DNA from: Rhodopseudomonas_A palustris_F
Lineage (GTDB): Bacteria > Pseudomonadota > Alphaproteobacteria > Rhizobiales > Xanthobacteraceae
Direction of reading: 5' to 3'
Assembly: GCF_000013745.1 (NCBI RefSeq)
Contig: NC_007925.1
Span: 1,922,001 to 1,986,000 of the forward strand
Length of the DNA: 64,000 nucleotides
Shown: piece by piece, positions 35,389 to 43,721 of the stretch
Position numbering within the stretch: position 1 is the stretch's first letter
Layout: each line of letters begins with the position of its first letter
The notes under the pieces: model-generated
What the model was told of the DNA's origin: nothing
The model's input: only the letters and a program-made list of their open reading frames with translations
The model's database searches: none
Translations under genes and position numbers: made by a program

Positions 35389-35411
35389 CTTATCATACTG
35401 GAACAACGATC

Positions 35412-36587
35412 ATGCTCAATCGGCTGAAACATCTGCTCGCCACGCCCGAGATCAAAGCGTCGCGCACCGCGAAGCTGCTGGCGTTCGAGACCGGCGGGCG
35501 GGCGCGGTGGACGCCGCGGGATTATGCGGGGCTGGCGCGCGAGGGTTATCTCGGCAATGCCATCGTGCATCGCTGCGTGCGGCTGATCGCCGAGAACGCC
35601 GCGGCCTGCCGCTATCTGATCTTCGACGGCGCGCAGGAGCGCGACGGCCATCCGTTGGCGCAGCTGCTGGCGCGGCCCAATCCGCGGCAGGACGGCGCTG
35701 CCTTGTTGGAAACGCTGGTGGCGCATCTGTTGCTCGCCGGCAATGGCTATCTTGAAGCGGTGACGCTCGACGACGCGGTGCGCGAACTCCACGCGCTGCG
35801 GCCGGACCGCATGAAAGTGGTGCCCGGGCCGGACGGCTGGGCCGAGGCCTACGACTATTCTGTCGGTGGCCGCAGCCTGCGGTTCGATCAGCAAGCCGGC
35901 GGGGTGCCGCCGATCCTGCATCTGACGTTCTTCCATCCGCTCGACGATCACTATGGTCTGGCACCGATCGAAGCCGCCGCAGTCGCGGTCGACACCCACA
36001 ACGCCGCGGCGCGCTGGAACAAGGCGCTGCTCGACAATTCGGCGCGGCCCTCCGGCGCGCTGGTCTATGCCGCCGCGGAAGGCGCGGTGCTGTCGGATGC
36101 GCAATTCGACCGGCTGAAGCGCGAGTTGGAAGGCACCTATCAGGGCGCACTCAATGCCGGCCGGCCGCTGCTGCTGGAAGGCGGGCTGGATTGGAAGCCG
36201 ATGTCGCTGTCGCCGAAGGATATGGATTTTCTCGAAGCCAAGCACGCCGCTGCCCGCGAGATCGCGCTCGCCTTCGGCGTGCCGCCGATGCTGCTTGGCA
36301 TTCCGGGCGACAACACCTTCGCCAACTACCAGGAAGCCAACCGCAATTTCTGGCGGCAGACCGTGCTGCCGCTGGCCGACCGGATCGGCGCTGCGTTGGC
36401 GCAATGGCTGGCGCCGCAATTCGGCGATCAGTTGCGCGTGGTGATCGACACCGACCGCATCGAGGCGCTGGCGTCGGATCGCGCCGCGCTGTGGGAACGG
36501 GTCAGCGCCGCCGAGTTCCTGACGTTGAACGAAAAGCGCGAGGCGGTCGGCTACGCGCCGATCGCGGGCGGCGATCGGCTGAGTTAG
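35412..36587 (+). CDS. GTA g3: HK97-type portal protein
   Basis: 391 residues. Portal hallmarks are FFHPLDDHYGLAPIEAA, RWNKALLDNSARPSGALV, FLEAKHAAAREIALAFGVPP and NTFANYQEANRNFWRQTV. It forms the dodecameric ring through which terminase moves DNA. The gene is full length and follows g2 after a repeat-filled gap. The ATG at 35412 begins MLNRLKHLL as in many portals. Confidence 0.93.
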   Translation: MLNRLKHLLATPEIKASRTAKLLAFETGGRARWTPRDYAGLAREGYLGNAIVHRCVRLIAENAAACRYLIFDGAQERDGHPLAQLLARPNPRQDGAALLETLVAHLLLAGNGYLEAVTLDDAVRELHALRPDRMKVVPGPDGWAEAYDYSVGGRSLRFDQQAGGVPPILHLTFFHPLDDHYGLAPIEAAAVAVDTHNAAARWNKALLDNSARPSGALVYAAAEGAVLSDAQFDRLKRELEGTYQGALNAGRPLLLEGGLDWKPMSLSPKDMDFLEAKHAAAREIALAFGVPPMLLGIPGDNTFANYQEANRNFWRQTVLPLADRIGAALAQWLAPQFGDQLRVVIDTDRIEALASDRAALWERVSAAEFLTLNEKREAVGYAPIAGGDRLS

Positions 36588-37170
36588 CGACTTCGTCTAC
36601 GGTCTGCCGAACCGACGTCGCGGCGTGCTTTGTGTCGGCGTCCCCAATAACCGTGCCCCGGACGCGGCGCGGCCGGTAGGCCGCGTCGTGAGCCGGGGCC
36701 GTTACGGATGCTGAGCGGGCCCGGCGCCGCGCGCGGATGCTGGCTTGGCGAGTGGCCAACGCTTACTCCGTAACGGTCCCGGCTCTGCGCCGCGGCGCTT
36801 GCGCGCCGCGGCTTGTCCGGGACACGGTGGTGGTGGACGCGGGCATTCGAGAGGGCGTGTTTCGTCTACGGTCTGGCGTGCCGACGGCGCGGCGTACTTT
36901 GTGTCGGCGTCCCCAACAACCGTGCCCCGGACGCGGCGCGGCCCGCAGGGCCGCGTCGTGAGCCGGGGCCGTTACGGATGCTGAGCTAGCCCGGCGCCGC
37001 GCGCGGATGCCGACTTGGCGAGTGCGTGGCGAATGCCGCATCCGTAACGGTCCCGGCTCTGCGCCGCGGCGCTACGCGCCGTGGCTGGTCCGGGACACGG
37101 TGGTGGTGGACGCAGGCATTCGCGATGACGTATTTCGTCAACGTTCTGACGAACCGACGTCGCGGCGTGC
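36588..37170. repeat. Two tandem copies of a ~270-bp composite palindromic repeat
   Basis: The unit contains CGTCTACGGTCTG, CGGCGTGCTTTGTGTCGGCG, GTGCCCCGGACGCGGCGCGG...GAGCCGGGGCCGTTACGGATGC and then CGTAACGGTCCCGGCTCTGCG...GTCCGGGACACGGTGGTGG. It occurs at about 36590-36850 and again at 36855-37120, with the beginning of a third at 37130. No gene was found in 36588-37314. Confidence 0.8.
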
Positions 37171-37314
37171 TCCGGCCGCCGGAGCCCGATTTGATCGCTC
37201 TTGAGGCGACCGGTGAAGGATTTGATAACTGCAATCCGGCAAATCCGACTGCCGGAACGAACCTGGTAATAGGACTAGGGTTATGTTGCGGTCGACGCAG
37301 AAAAGGGGGGCGGC

Positions 37315-38022
37315 GTGTCGGTTGAAAAGTTCCTCAAGCAGCGCGCCGTCAACCTGGTGGTCGGCGGCCATTACACGCTGGCGAATTGGTACGACATGCA
37401 GGGCAAGCCGCGCAATTTCGCCTGCCGTACCAGCCGGGTGTCGCCGTTCCGGATGATCATGGCGGTGCCGGTGGTGGGCCGGATCGGCGATCATATCACC
37501 TCGTATTTCAGCGAATTCGGCCGGCTCGAGGGGCGCATCAGCGACACCATGCCGGGCGGCTTCCTGCTCGAACTGGCGATGCCGCATGCGCTGCGGCGCA
37601 AGCTGGCCGATCAGCTCGCCTGGCTGGAAGCCAGGCAGCGCGATCCCAGCGTGCGCGACGCCAGGCGGCAGGCGCGTATCATCCCGGCGACGCCGCATTC
37701 GACGCTGACTTTCGCCGACGGCAGCATCCACGGCTGCTTCGTCATCGACATGTCGGTGTCGGGGGTGGCGATCTCGGCCGACGTGCAGCCGGAGGTCGGC
37801 ACGCCGCTGGCGGTCGGCGCCTGCGTCGGACGCGTGGTGCGGCATCTCAACGGCGGCTTCGCCGTCAAATTCGTCGAGCAGGTCAACCGCGACGATCTGG
37901 AAAGCCGCATCGTGCGGCCGCCGCCGGCGACGCAGCCGCAGCCGCAGCCGACGGCACCAAGCGGTGCTGCGCGGCCGCAACCCGCGCCGACCGACGACAA
38001 CTACATCTATCTCAACGCCTAA
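37315..38022 (+). CDS. Double PilZ-domain (c-di-GMP-binding) protein
   Basis: 235 residues. The C-terminal PilZ domain (about 115-205) has the basic RRQAR element (117-121) and DMSVSGVAIS (145-154), matching the RxxxR and (D/N)xSxxG signature for c-di-GMP. The N-terminal half (about 15-90) has a degenerate PilZ-like pattern with GRLEGRISDTMPGGFLLEL. The Pro/Gln-rich tail is probably flexible. It is not part of the RcGTA core and lies between g3 and g3.5 on the same strand. The GTG start has a long G run before it. Confidence 0.8.
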   Translation: MSVEKFLKQRAVNLVVGGHYTLANWYDMQGKPRNFACRTSRVSPFRMIMAVPVVGRIGDHITSYFSEFGRLEGRISDTMPGGFLLELAMPHALRRKLADQLAWLEARQRDPSVRDARRQARIIPATPHSTLTFADGSIHGCFVIDMSVSGVAISADVQPEVGTPLAVGACVGRVVRHLNGGFAVKFVEQVNRDDLESRIVRPPPATQPQPQPTAPSGAARPQPAPTDDNYIYLNA

Positions 38023-38189
38023 GGCGTGAGCGGATCGATGCGCGGCTGGCAGCACCGGCTGCGCGGGCGCCGCGAGACCTCAGAGCTGAACCTCGGTTGA
38101 CGACGACGGCGCATCGACGCGGTTGACGTCCGTGGAGGCGGCGCGGTGCGCGGGGCGGCGCCGTGAGCCCGGCGTGACGAGCGCCGAAT

Positions 38190-38523
38190 GCGTAACGGTC
38201 CCGGCTCTGCGCCGCGGCGCTGGCGCGCCACGGCTGGTCCGGGACACGGTGGTGGTGGGCGCGGGCATTCGAGAGGGCGCGTTTCGTCAACATTCTGACG
38301 AACCGACGGCGCGGCGTGCTTTGTGTCGGCGTCAGCAAGAACCGTGCCCCGGACGCGGCGCGGCCGGTAGGCCGCGTCGTGAGCCGGGGCCGTTACGGAT
38401 GCTGAGCGAGCCCCGCGCCATAGCGGATGCTGACTTGGCGAGCGCGTGGCGAATGCCGCATCCGTAACGGTCCCGGCTCTGCGCCGCGGCGCTGGCGCGC
38501 CACGGCTGGTCCGGGACACACAC
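38190..38523. repeat. Third copy of the composite palindromic repeat
   Basis: The same elements as at 36588-37170 recur: CGTAACGGTCCCGGCTCTGCG, GTCCGGGACACGGTGGTGG, CGGCGTGCTTTGTGTCGGCG, GTGCCCCGGACGCGGCGCGG and a final CGTAACGGTCCCGGCTCTGC...GTCCGGGACAC. No gene was found in 38023-38582. Confidence 0.8.
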
Positions 38524-38582
38524 ATCCTGACGCCTGCAATTCGTGCGCAACCACCCACTCCGAATAGGAGAGGGAGAAAACC

Positions 38583-38816
38583 ATGTCCGACCTGATCGAC
38601 ACCTTCATCGCCCGCGGCGATCTGGCCCACTTGGCGCTGCTGCTATGGGCCGGCGCGGCGAGCTTCGCGCTGTGGTTCGCGTTGCGCGAACTGGCCGCGG
38701 CGGCGCGCCGCTTCGACGATTTCGTCCGCGAACTCGAAGCGTTCAACCGCCGCGCCGGACCGCCCTGGCGCGCCTGCGACCCGGCGCGCCACACATCGAA
38801 CCGCACGATCCGATAG
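38583..38816 (+). CDS. GTA-associated small membrane protein (g3.5 position)
   Basis: 77 residues. One hydrophobic segment (LALLLWAGAASFALWFALREL) is followed by a helical amphipathic part with DDFVRELEAFNRR. AGAGGGAGAA precedes the ATG. It occupies the g3.5 position between portal and protease in the GTA order. The function is unknown. Confidence 0.65.
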   Translation: MSDLIDTFIARGDLAHLALLLWAGAASFALWFALRELAAAARRFDDFVRELEAFNRRAGPPWRACDPARHTSNRTIR

Positions 38817-38835
38817 TCGCACAGGAGAGACCGCG

Positions 38836-39009
38836 ATGGATACGTTGCACACTGTGCTGCGCGCGCTGCGCAGCGAGACCAAATCCAACACCGATCATCT
38901 GGCCGCGTTCCGCGAATTCCTCGCACACCTCAACCCGCCGCCGCGCCTGCCGATCGCTCCTGCCAAGCCGGCGACGCGGCGGATCCGGCGCCGCCCGCGC
39001 GCGAAGTAG
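38836..39009 (+). CDS. Small basic protein in the GTA cluster
   Basis: 57 residues from ATG 38836 with AGGAGAG at the right distance. An N-terminal helix (LHTVLRALRSETKSNTDHLA) leads to a Pro/Arg-rich basic tail. It starts 19 bases after the previous gene, so the two form a small unit. Too short for confident family assignment; it may be a GTA accessory head protein. Confidence 0.55.
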   Translation: MDTLHTVLRALRSETKSNTDHLAAFREFLAHLNPPPRLPIAPAKPATRRIRRRPRAK

Positions 39010-39072
39010 TTATCGAGACAGCGTGCCGCCAAGAGCAGTTTCGGGTGGGATTGGTGCATCCAACCCAAATGC

Positions 39073-39192
39073 CGTCGTCATTCCGGATTGCGAGTTCGAA
39101 CAACGAGCAAGTCCGGAATCTATAGCCCCTGCAGGGGTTATAGATTCCGGGCTCGCTCGCCGCTGACGCGGCTCGCGCCCCGAAATGACGAC
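39073..39192. repeat. Palindromic repeat with a near-perfect 38-bp core
   Basis: This is a second copy of the GTCATTCCGG...CCGAAATGAC family seen at 13267. Its core at 39113-39150 (CCGGAATCTATAGCCCCTGC and its complement) is a 38-base palindrome with a single mismatch pair. It can extrude as a strong cruciform. It lies between the small GTA genes and g4. Confidence 0.8.
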
Positions 39193-39314
39193 CTCGGAAT
39201 CGTGAAGCGCATCAATCCAGCCCGAAAAGTCGCTGGTCCGTGCCGCCCGGGCGTCATCGCCATCGAATCAAATCCCGACCCTCAGTCCGTTCCCCTCAGT
39301 TTGCGAGGATGCCG

Positions 39315-39977
39315 ATGCACGCCCCATTGCTTACGCCATCGCGCCTCGCGCTGTCGGAAGACGGCAGCATCGAAGGCTATGCCAGCCTGTTCGGTGCGGT
39401 GGATCAGGCCCGCGACATGGTGATGCCCGGCGCCTTTGCGCAGACGCTGCGAAGCCGCGGCCTGCGCAAGATCCCGATGCTGTTTCAGCACGACCCCGCC
39501 GAGCCGGTCGGGATCTGGCTCGAACTGATCGAGGATTTTCGCGGGCTGCGGGCGCGCGGAAAACTGATCCCCGACGTGGCGCGCGGCCGCGAATTGCTGG
39601 CGCTGCTCCGCGAAGGCGCGATCGACGGGCTGTCGATCGGCTATCGCACGGTGCGCGGCGCGATCGATCCGAAGACCCGGATCCGCCGGCTGCATCAGGT
39701 CGACCTCTGGGAGATTTCCATCGTCACCTTTCCGCTGTTGGCGGGCGCCCGGGTCAACGCGGTGAAGGACGTCGCGCGGCCATCGCCGGCGCGCGACGCC
39801 GCCGAGCGGCAATGGCAATTACTGCAGGGGCAGCAACCAGGCGGCGCCGCGGACGCACCGGCGCGGCCGGCGCGGCGCGGGCGCGTGGCGGGACTCTCGC
39901 TGCGCGCCCGCGCCGATCGCAAACAGGCGCTGCGCGGCGTGGCGCGCGCACCGATCGCTCTCAGTCGGCTGCGGTAG
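39315..39977 (+). CDS. GTA g4: HK97-family prohead protease
   Basis: 220 residues. The S78/U35-type protease core is visible in IEGYASLFGAVDQARDMVMPG, IPMLFQHDPAEPVGIW (catalytic His), DGLSIGYRT (catalytic Ser) and LWEISIVTFPLL (acidic partner region). It matures the capsid protein by removing its scaffold segment. The C-terminal 50 residues are basic and probably disordered. ATG 39315 has GAGG upstream; ATG 39309 is possible. Confidence 0.92.
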   Translation: MHAPLLTPSRLALSEDGSIEGYASLFGAVDQARDMVMPGAFAQTLRSRGLRKIPMLFQHDPAEPVGIWLELIEDFRGLRARGKLIPDVARGRELLALLREGAIDGLSIGYRTVRGAIDPKTRIRRLHQVDLWEISIVTFPLLAGARVNAVKDVARPSPARDAAERQWQLLQGQQPGGAADAPARPARRGRVAGLSLRARADRKQALRGVARAPIALSRLR

Positions 39978-40047
39978 CGACTTCAACTCACCGGACGTCG
40001 AGATCTTCAAACGCCAAAAAATCCCATCCCACCGAAAGGACGCTTGC

Positions 40048-41298
40048 ATGAGCATCTACGCCGACGATCACGCCCCGGAAACCAAGGCCGGCATCGCCGT
40101 CGACGCGCAGGACGAGCTGCGCGCCACCTTCGAGGATTTCAAATCCGCCAATGACGAGCGGCTGGCGGAGCTGGAGCGCCGCCGCGGCGACGTGCTGTTG
40201 GAGGAGAAAGTCGACCGCATCAACGCCGCGCTCGACGCCCAGCAACGCAAGCTCGACGAGCTCGTGCTGCGCCAGGCCCGGCCGCAGCTCGAGGGCCGCG
40301 GCAAGAACGCCGGCGATGTCGCCGGCCGCGAGCACAAGAGCGCGTTCGAGGCCTACGTCCGTGGCGGCGACGCCGCGCCGCTGCGCGCGCTGGAAAGCAA
40401 GGCGATGTCGGTCGGCTCCAATCCGGACGGCGGCTATCTGGTGCCGGTGGAGCTGGAAACCGCGATCGGCGAGCGGCTGGCGGTGATTTCGCCGGTGCGC
40501 GGGCTGTCCGCGGTGCGGACGATTTCCGGCAGCGTCTACAAGAAGCCGTTCATGACCGCGGGCCCGGCCACCGGCTGGGTCGGCGAGACCGACGCCCGCA
40601 CCCAGACCGCCTCGCCGACGCTCGATGCGCTGTCGTTTCCGGCGATGGAGCTCTACGCCATGCCGGCGGCGACCGCGACGCTGCTGGAGGACTCGGCCAT
40701 CAATCTCGACGAGTGGCTGGCCTCCGAGATCGACCAGGTGTTCGCCGAGCAGGAGAGCACCGCCTTCGTCAACGGCGACGGCATCAACAAGCCGAAGGGT
40801 TTTCTGGCCTATCCGACGGTGGTCAACGCGACCTGGAGCTGGGGCAACATCGGCAGCATCCTGTCCGGCGCCGCCGGCGGCTTTGCGGCGCAAAATCCCT
40901 CCGACGTGCTGGTCGACCTGATCTACGCGCTGAAGGCCGGCTATCGGCAGAATGCCAGCTTCGTGATGAACCGCCGCACCCAGGCCGCGATCCGCAAGTT
41001 CAAGGACTCCACCGGGGTCTATCTGTGGCAGCCGCCGGCGCAGCCCGGCGGCCGCGCCAGCCTGATCGGCTTTCCGCTGGCCGACGCCGAGGACATGCCG
41101 GATATCGCGGCGAACTCGCTGTCGATCGCGTTCGGCGATTTCCGCCGCGGCTACCTGATCGTCGACCGCCAGGGCGTCCGCGTGCTGCGCGATCCGTATT
41201 CCGCCAAGCCCTACGTGCTGTTCTATACCACCAAGCGGGTCGGCGGCGGCGTGCAGGACTTCGACGCCATCAAGCTGCTGAAGTTCGCGGCGGGGTGA
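40048..41298 (+). CDS. GTA g5: HK97-fold major capsid protein
   Basis: 416 residues. The N-terminal 110 or so residues are coiled-coil scaffold (ELRATFEDFKSANDERLAEL), removed by the g4 protease. The HK97 fold follows, with NPDGGYLVPVELETAIGERL, EDSAINLDEWLASEIDQVF, GDGINKPKGFL and PLADAEDMPDIA. It forms the GTA head. It is separated from g4 by 70 bases and is the last core gene before a run of unrelated genes. Confidence 0.95.
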   Translation: MSIYADDHAPETKAGIAVDAQDELRATFEDFKSANDERLAELERRRGDVLLEEKVDRINAALDAQQRKLDELVLRQARPQLEGRGKNAGDVAGREHKSAFEAYVRGGDAAPLRALESKAMSVGSNPDGGYLVPVELETAIGERLAVISPVRGLSAVRTISGSVYKKPFMTAGPATGWVGETDARTQTASPTLDALSFPAMELYAMPAATATLLEDSAINLDEWLASEIDQVFAEQESTAFVNGDGINKPKGFLAYPTVVNATWSWGNIGSILSGAAGGFAAQNPSDVLVDLIYALKAGYRQNASFVMNRRTQAAIRKFKDSTGVYLWQPPAQPGGRASLIGFPLADAEDMPDIAANSLSIAFGDFRRGYLIVDRQGVRVLRDPYSAKPYVLFYTTKRVGGGVQDFDAIKLLKFAAG

Positions 41299-41314
41299 GC
41301 GCGAAACGTCGAAG

Positions 41315-41405
41315 GCTGGGTGAGGCGGGCTTCGCCGTCACCCGGCCTTTCGCGATCCTTACGATCACGGTGCTGGGTGACGCGCCTCGCGCGCCCACCC
41401 GACCG
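41315..41405. repeat. GGGTGAGGCG/CGCCCACCC inverted intergenic repeat
   Basis: CTGGGTGAGGCGGGCTTCGCC at the left is mirrored by GGGTGACGCGCCTCGCGCGC and CCACCC at the right. It belongs to the same family as 41850-41942 and 43144-43239. Confidence 0.65.
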
Positions 41406-41517
41406 CCGGGACAGGCGGATCGCGGGATTGTGAATCCTGGATGACGTCCTTTGTCGGCGATGGAAAGACTCACGGGGGATGGAGCGTCTTCACCATCCAA
41501 CCCGAAGGAGAGACATC

Positions 41518-41832
41518 ATGCGTTCAATCATGATCGCGGCGCTGGCTGCCGCATCGGCGATCGCCGTGACGGCGTCGTCGCCCGCGCAGGCGATGGACTA
41601 TCAGTACTGCCTGCAGGGCGAAAACATGGGCTATCCGGGCGACTGCCAATACTTCAGTTTCGCGCAATGCAAGGCGGCGGCCTCCGGCACCAATTCGGAT
41701 TGCGGCCTCAATCCGCTGGCGGCGTTCGGCGCCGAGCGACCCTACGGCGCCTATGCCTATGCGCCGCTCGAGGACAGCCGCAGCAGCGCCTACGGTTATG
41801 CGCCACTGGAGCAGCGCCGCGGCTACCGTTAG
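41518..41832 (+). CDS. Secreted DUF3551 protein
   Basis: 104 residues. A signal peptide (to about Ala25, SSPAQA) is followed by the DUF3551 cysteine pattern: YQYCLQGENMGYPGDCQYFS, FAQCKAAASG, DCGLNP. Two YAYAPLE/YGYAPLE repeats lie near the end. DUF3551 proteins are small exported proteins common in Bradyrhizobium relatives, of unknown function. GAAGGAGAGA precedes the ATG. It is not a GTA gene. Confidence 0.85.
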   Translation: MRSIMIAALAAASAIAVTASSPAQAMDYQYCLQGENMGYPGDCQYFSFAQCKAAASGTNSDCGLNPLAAFGAERPYGAYAYAPLEDSRSSAYGYAPLEQRRGYR

Positions 41833-41849
41833 CAATCAGCCAGCAGTCT

Positions 41850-41942
41850 GTAGGGTGGGTGAGGCGCGCTTGCGCCGTAACCACCGGCGAGGTCCCGACT
41901 CGCGGTCGGTGGGTGACGCGCTTCGCGCTGACCCACCCTACT
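41850..41942. repeat. Inverted repeat with GTAGGGTGGGT / ACCCACCCTAC arms
   Basis: Exact 11-base terminal arms enclose GCGCGCTTGCGCC and GACGCGCTTCGCGC half-sites. The element would form a large hairpin after the DUF3551 gene and may stop transcription. Confidence 0.75.
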
Positions 41943-42003
41943 GACTCAACCCTCCCGCCTCGCTCGCAATCCAGGGTTAGCGGCGGATATTTTTGTCGGC
42001 GCG

Positions 42004-42366
42004 ATGAATAATGTGGAATGGCTCCGCGACCGTCAGGACTTGATCCGGGCGGCGCGCGACTCGGCCAAGACCTATCAAGAATTGCAGGACGGCGTCGGCA
42101 AAAAGCGACCTGGTTACGACGATCACCACGTCGTCGAGAAAACCTGGGCCGAGCGCGTCGGTATCGAGCGCAGCCAGATTGATGACCCGTCCAACCTTGT
42201 CAGCATCCCCAGGTTGAAGAATTATCAGATCACGGGATGGTATTCCCAGCCTAACGATGATTTTGGTGGTCGGTCACCTCGTGAATACTTGAGATATAAG
42301 ACTTGGGAGGAGAGGCGACGGGTCGGCCTCTACGCCTTGGTTTTTTTCGGGGTCTTGAAACCATGA
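42004..42366 (+). CDS. HNH/HHVV-type nuclease toxin module
   Basis: 120 residues. The core YDDHHVVEKTWAE (His41-His42), then DDPSNLVSIPRLKNYQI and FGGRSPREYLRYKTWEERR, is the pattern of small His-Me/HNH-like nuclease domains found at the C-termini of polymorphic toxins. There is no secretion or RHS region, so it is a free-standing or truncated toxin tip. Its stop overlaps the next gene (ATGA). Composition is less GC-rich than neighbouring GTA genes, suggesting transfer. Confidence 0.7.
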   Translation: MNNVEWLRDRQDLIRAARDSAKTYQELQDGVGKKRPGYDDHHVVEKTWAERVGIERSQIDDPSNLVSIPRLKNYQITGWYSQPNDDFGGRSPREYLRYKTWEERRRVGLYALVFFGVLKP

Positions 42367-42734
42367 AGCGAACCAACTTGGTGGAAATGTCGACACCAGC
42401 TCTTGTCATGCGGTTCGCCCATATGGGAATCGCGCAGGACGAAGCAATGCTGCAGGGGGATACAGCCAAATTCAGTCGGCTGTTCGTCCAAATGGACCTA
42501 ATTTCCAAGGAGTTGAAGCGCCGCGACGGTGATCAGCGGCGGGCACTAATGACGTTATATGATCATCCAAACATGCAGGTCCGGCTGAAGGCGGCCAAAC
42601 ACACGCTTGCAGTGGCCTCGGCGGAGGCGCGCCAGCAGCTGGAGGCGATCGCTGAATCGAAATGGTTTCCGCAGGCGGGCGATGCCGGAATGTCGCTATG
42701 GAATTTGGAGCGCGGAGTGTTCAAGCCGACCTGA
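42363..42734 (+). CDS. DUF2019 protein, putative immunity protein (copy 1)
   Basis: 123 residues of DUF2019, a helical family seen next to toxins. Key segments are ELKRRDGDQRRAL, LYDHPNMQVRLKAAKHTLAV and ARQQLEAIAESKWFPQAG. The ATG overlaps the stop of the nuclease gene, which ensures co-translation as expected for an immunity partner. Copy 2 follows directly and is highly similar over the last 80 residues. Confidence 0.78.
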   Translation: MKRTNLVEMSTPALVMRFAHMGIAQDEAMLQGDTAKFSRLFVQMDLISKELKRRDGDQRRALMTLYDHPNMQVRLKAAKHTLAVASAEARQQLEAIAESKWFPQAGDAGMSLWNLERGVFKPT

Positions 42735-42766
42735 GTGACAAAGTGACAAAGGGGAGGGGCTGTCCG

Positions 42767-43138
42767 TTGCCCGGCGAAGACCTGCAGCAGATGAGCGTTG
42801 AAGGACTCGTCAAGCGGTTAGTCGAAATCGGCGTGGCGCAGGATGCGGCGCTGCTCGGTGCCGAATATGCGAAGTTTAACCGGCTGTTCGATCGAATGCA
42901 GCAGGTGTCGGCCGAACTGAAGCGTCGTGACGGCGATCAGCGCCGCGCCTTGCTGGCGCTGTATGATCATCCCAACATGCAGGTCCGGCTGAAGGCGGCA
43001 AAACACACGCTTGCGGTCGCGCCGGTGGAGGCACGCCAGCAGTTGGAGGCGATCGCCGGGTCGAAATGGTTTCCGCAGGCGGGCGATGCCGGAATGTCGC
43101 TGTGGAATCTGGATCGCGGGGTGTTCAAGCCGACGTGA
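42767..43138 (+). CDS. DUF2019 protein, putative immunity protein (copy 2)
   Basis: 123 residues, exactly the length of copy 1. I chose TTG 42767 because the two proteins then align from the first residue (MKRTNLVEMS versus LPGEDLQQMS) and GGGGAGGGG stands at good distance. An ATG at 42791 would be shorter. The C-terminal 80 residues are nearly identical to copy 1 and the N-terminal part has diverged, as expected after duplication to neutralise a different toxin variant. Confidence 0.75.
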   Translation: MPGEDLQQMSVEGLVKRLVEIGVAQDAALLGAEYAKFNRLFDRMQQVSAELKRRDGDQRRALLALYDHPNMQVRLKAAKHTLAVAPVEARQQLEAIAGSKWFPQAGDAGMSLWNLDRGVFKPT

Positions 43139-43143
43139 GCGCT

Positions 43144-43239
43144 TGTAGGGGGGTAGGCGCGCTTGCGCCGTAACTCACCAGCGAAGAGGTCGCGACTCGT
43201 GGTTGGTGGGTTACGCGCTTCGCGCTAACTCACCCTACG
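43144..43239. repeat. GTAGGG...CACCCTAC inverted intergenic repeat
   Basis: A third copy of the element at 41315 and 41850, with GCGCGCTTGCGCCGTAACTC and GGTTACGCGCTTCGCGC half-sites. Together with 41850-41942 it brackets the toxin/immunity genes. Confidence 0.72.
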
Positions 43240-43271
43240 AGAGCGACGAGAGCCGACGACGAGTCCGCCGC

Positions 43272-43598
43272 TCAGCAGTAGCCGACGAGCCCGCAGCTGT
43301 AGGGCAGCCGGCCGTAGATATCGATCAGCGAGGTGCCGTAGTAATTGTTGTACTGGAACGAGTTGAGTTTGCCGTAATAGCCCGGCAGCGACAGCGCGAT
43401 GCCGAGCTGCGGGTCGCGGGCTTCGACCACGACCGGTTCGGCATGGCGTCGCGGCCTCACCGGTTCGGCGAACACCGCGCCGAGCCGGCTGTGGCCGGCG
43501 AGATCGGCGGCGGGCGCGGGCTGCGCCAGCGGCATCGCCAGCGCGAGCAGCAGGACGAGGCGCGGCAGCATGAATTGCGGCATGGCAAGGCGCAGCAT
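43272..43598 (-). CDS. Small secreted protein of unknown function
   Basis: 108 residues from ATG 43598, with GGAGG upstream. A signal peptide (PRLVLLLALAMPLAQPAPAA) is followed by a short mature part ending in GYYGKLNSFQYNNYYGTSLI and two Cys (CGLVGYC). No known domain. It lies on the minus strand inside the GTA cluster. Confidence 0.65.
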   Translation of the reverse strand: MLRLAMPQFMLPRLVLLLALAMPLAQPAPAADLAGHSRLGAVFAEPVRPRRHAEPVVVEARDPQLGIALSLPGYYGKLNSFQYNNYYGTSLIDIYGRLPYSCGLVGYC

Positions 43599-43620
43599 CA
43601 AAGCCTCCGGTTGATCGGGG

Positions 43621-43653
43621 CATGTTGCCGCAACATGGTTAACAAAGCTTAAC
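43621..43653 (-). promoter_or_regulatory. Palindrome and TTAA-N6-TTAAC upstream of a secreted protein gene
   Basis: CATGTTGC-C-GCAACATG (43621-43637) is a perfect 8-1-8 palindrome, 23 bases before the ATG at 43598. Next to it, TTAACAAAGCTTAAC (43639-43653) resembles a CtrA site but has 6 rather than 7 spacer bases. Both look like operators for the minus-strand gene. Confidence 0.35.
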
Positions 43654-43721
43654 GATTGGGCGGCGTAACAACGAAATGGCGCGGGCCCGAGAGTGCCCGC
43701 GCCGTCGATGACAGGCCGAGA

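Noticed and set aside
36588..38523. CRISPR array
   Set aside because: The repeats are long, palindromic and of uneven spacing, there are no short uniform spacers, and no cas genes are present.
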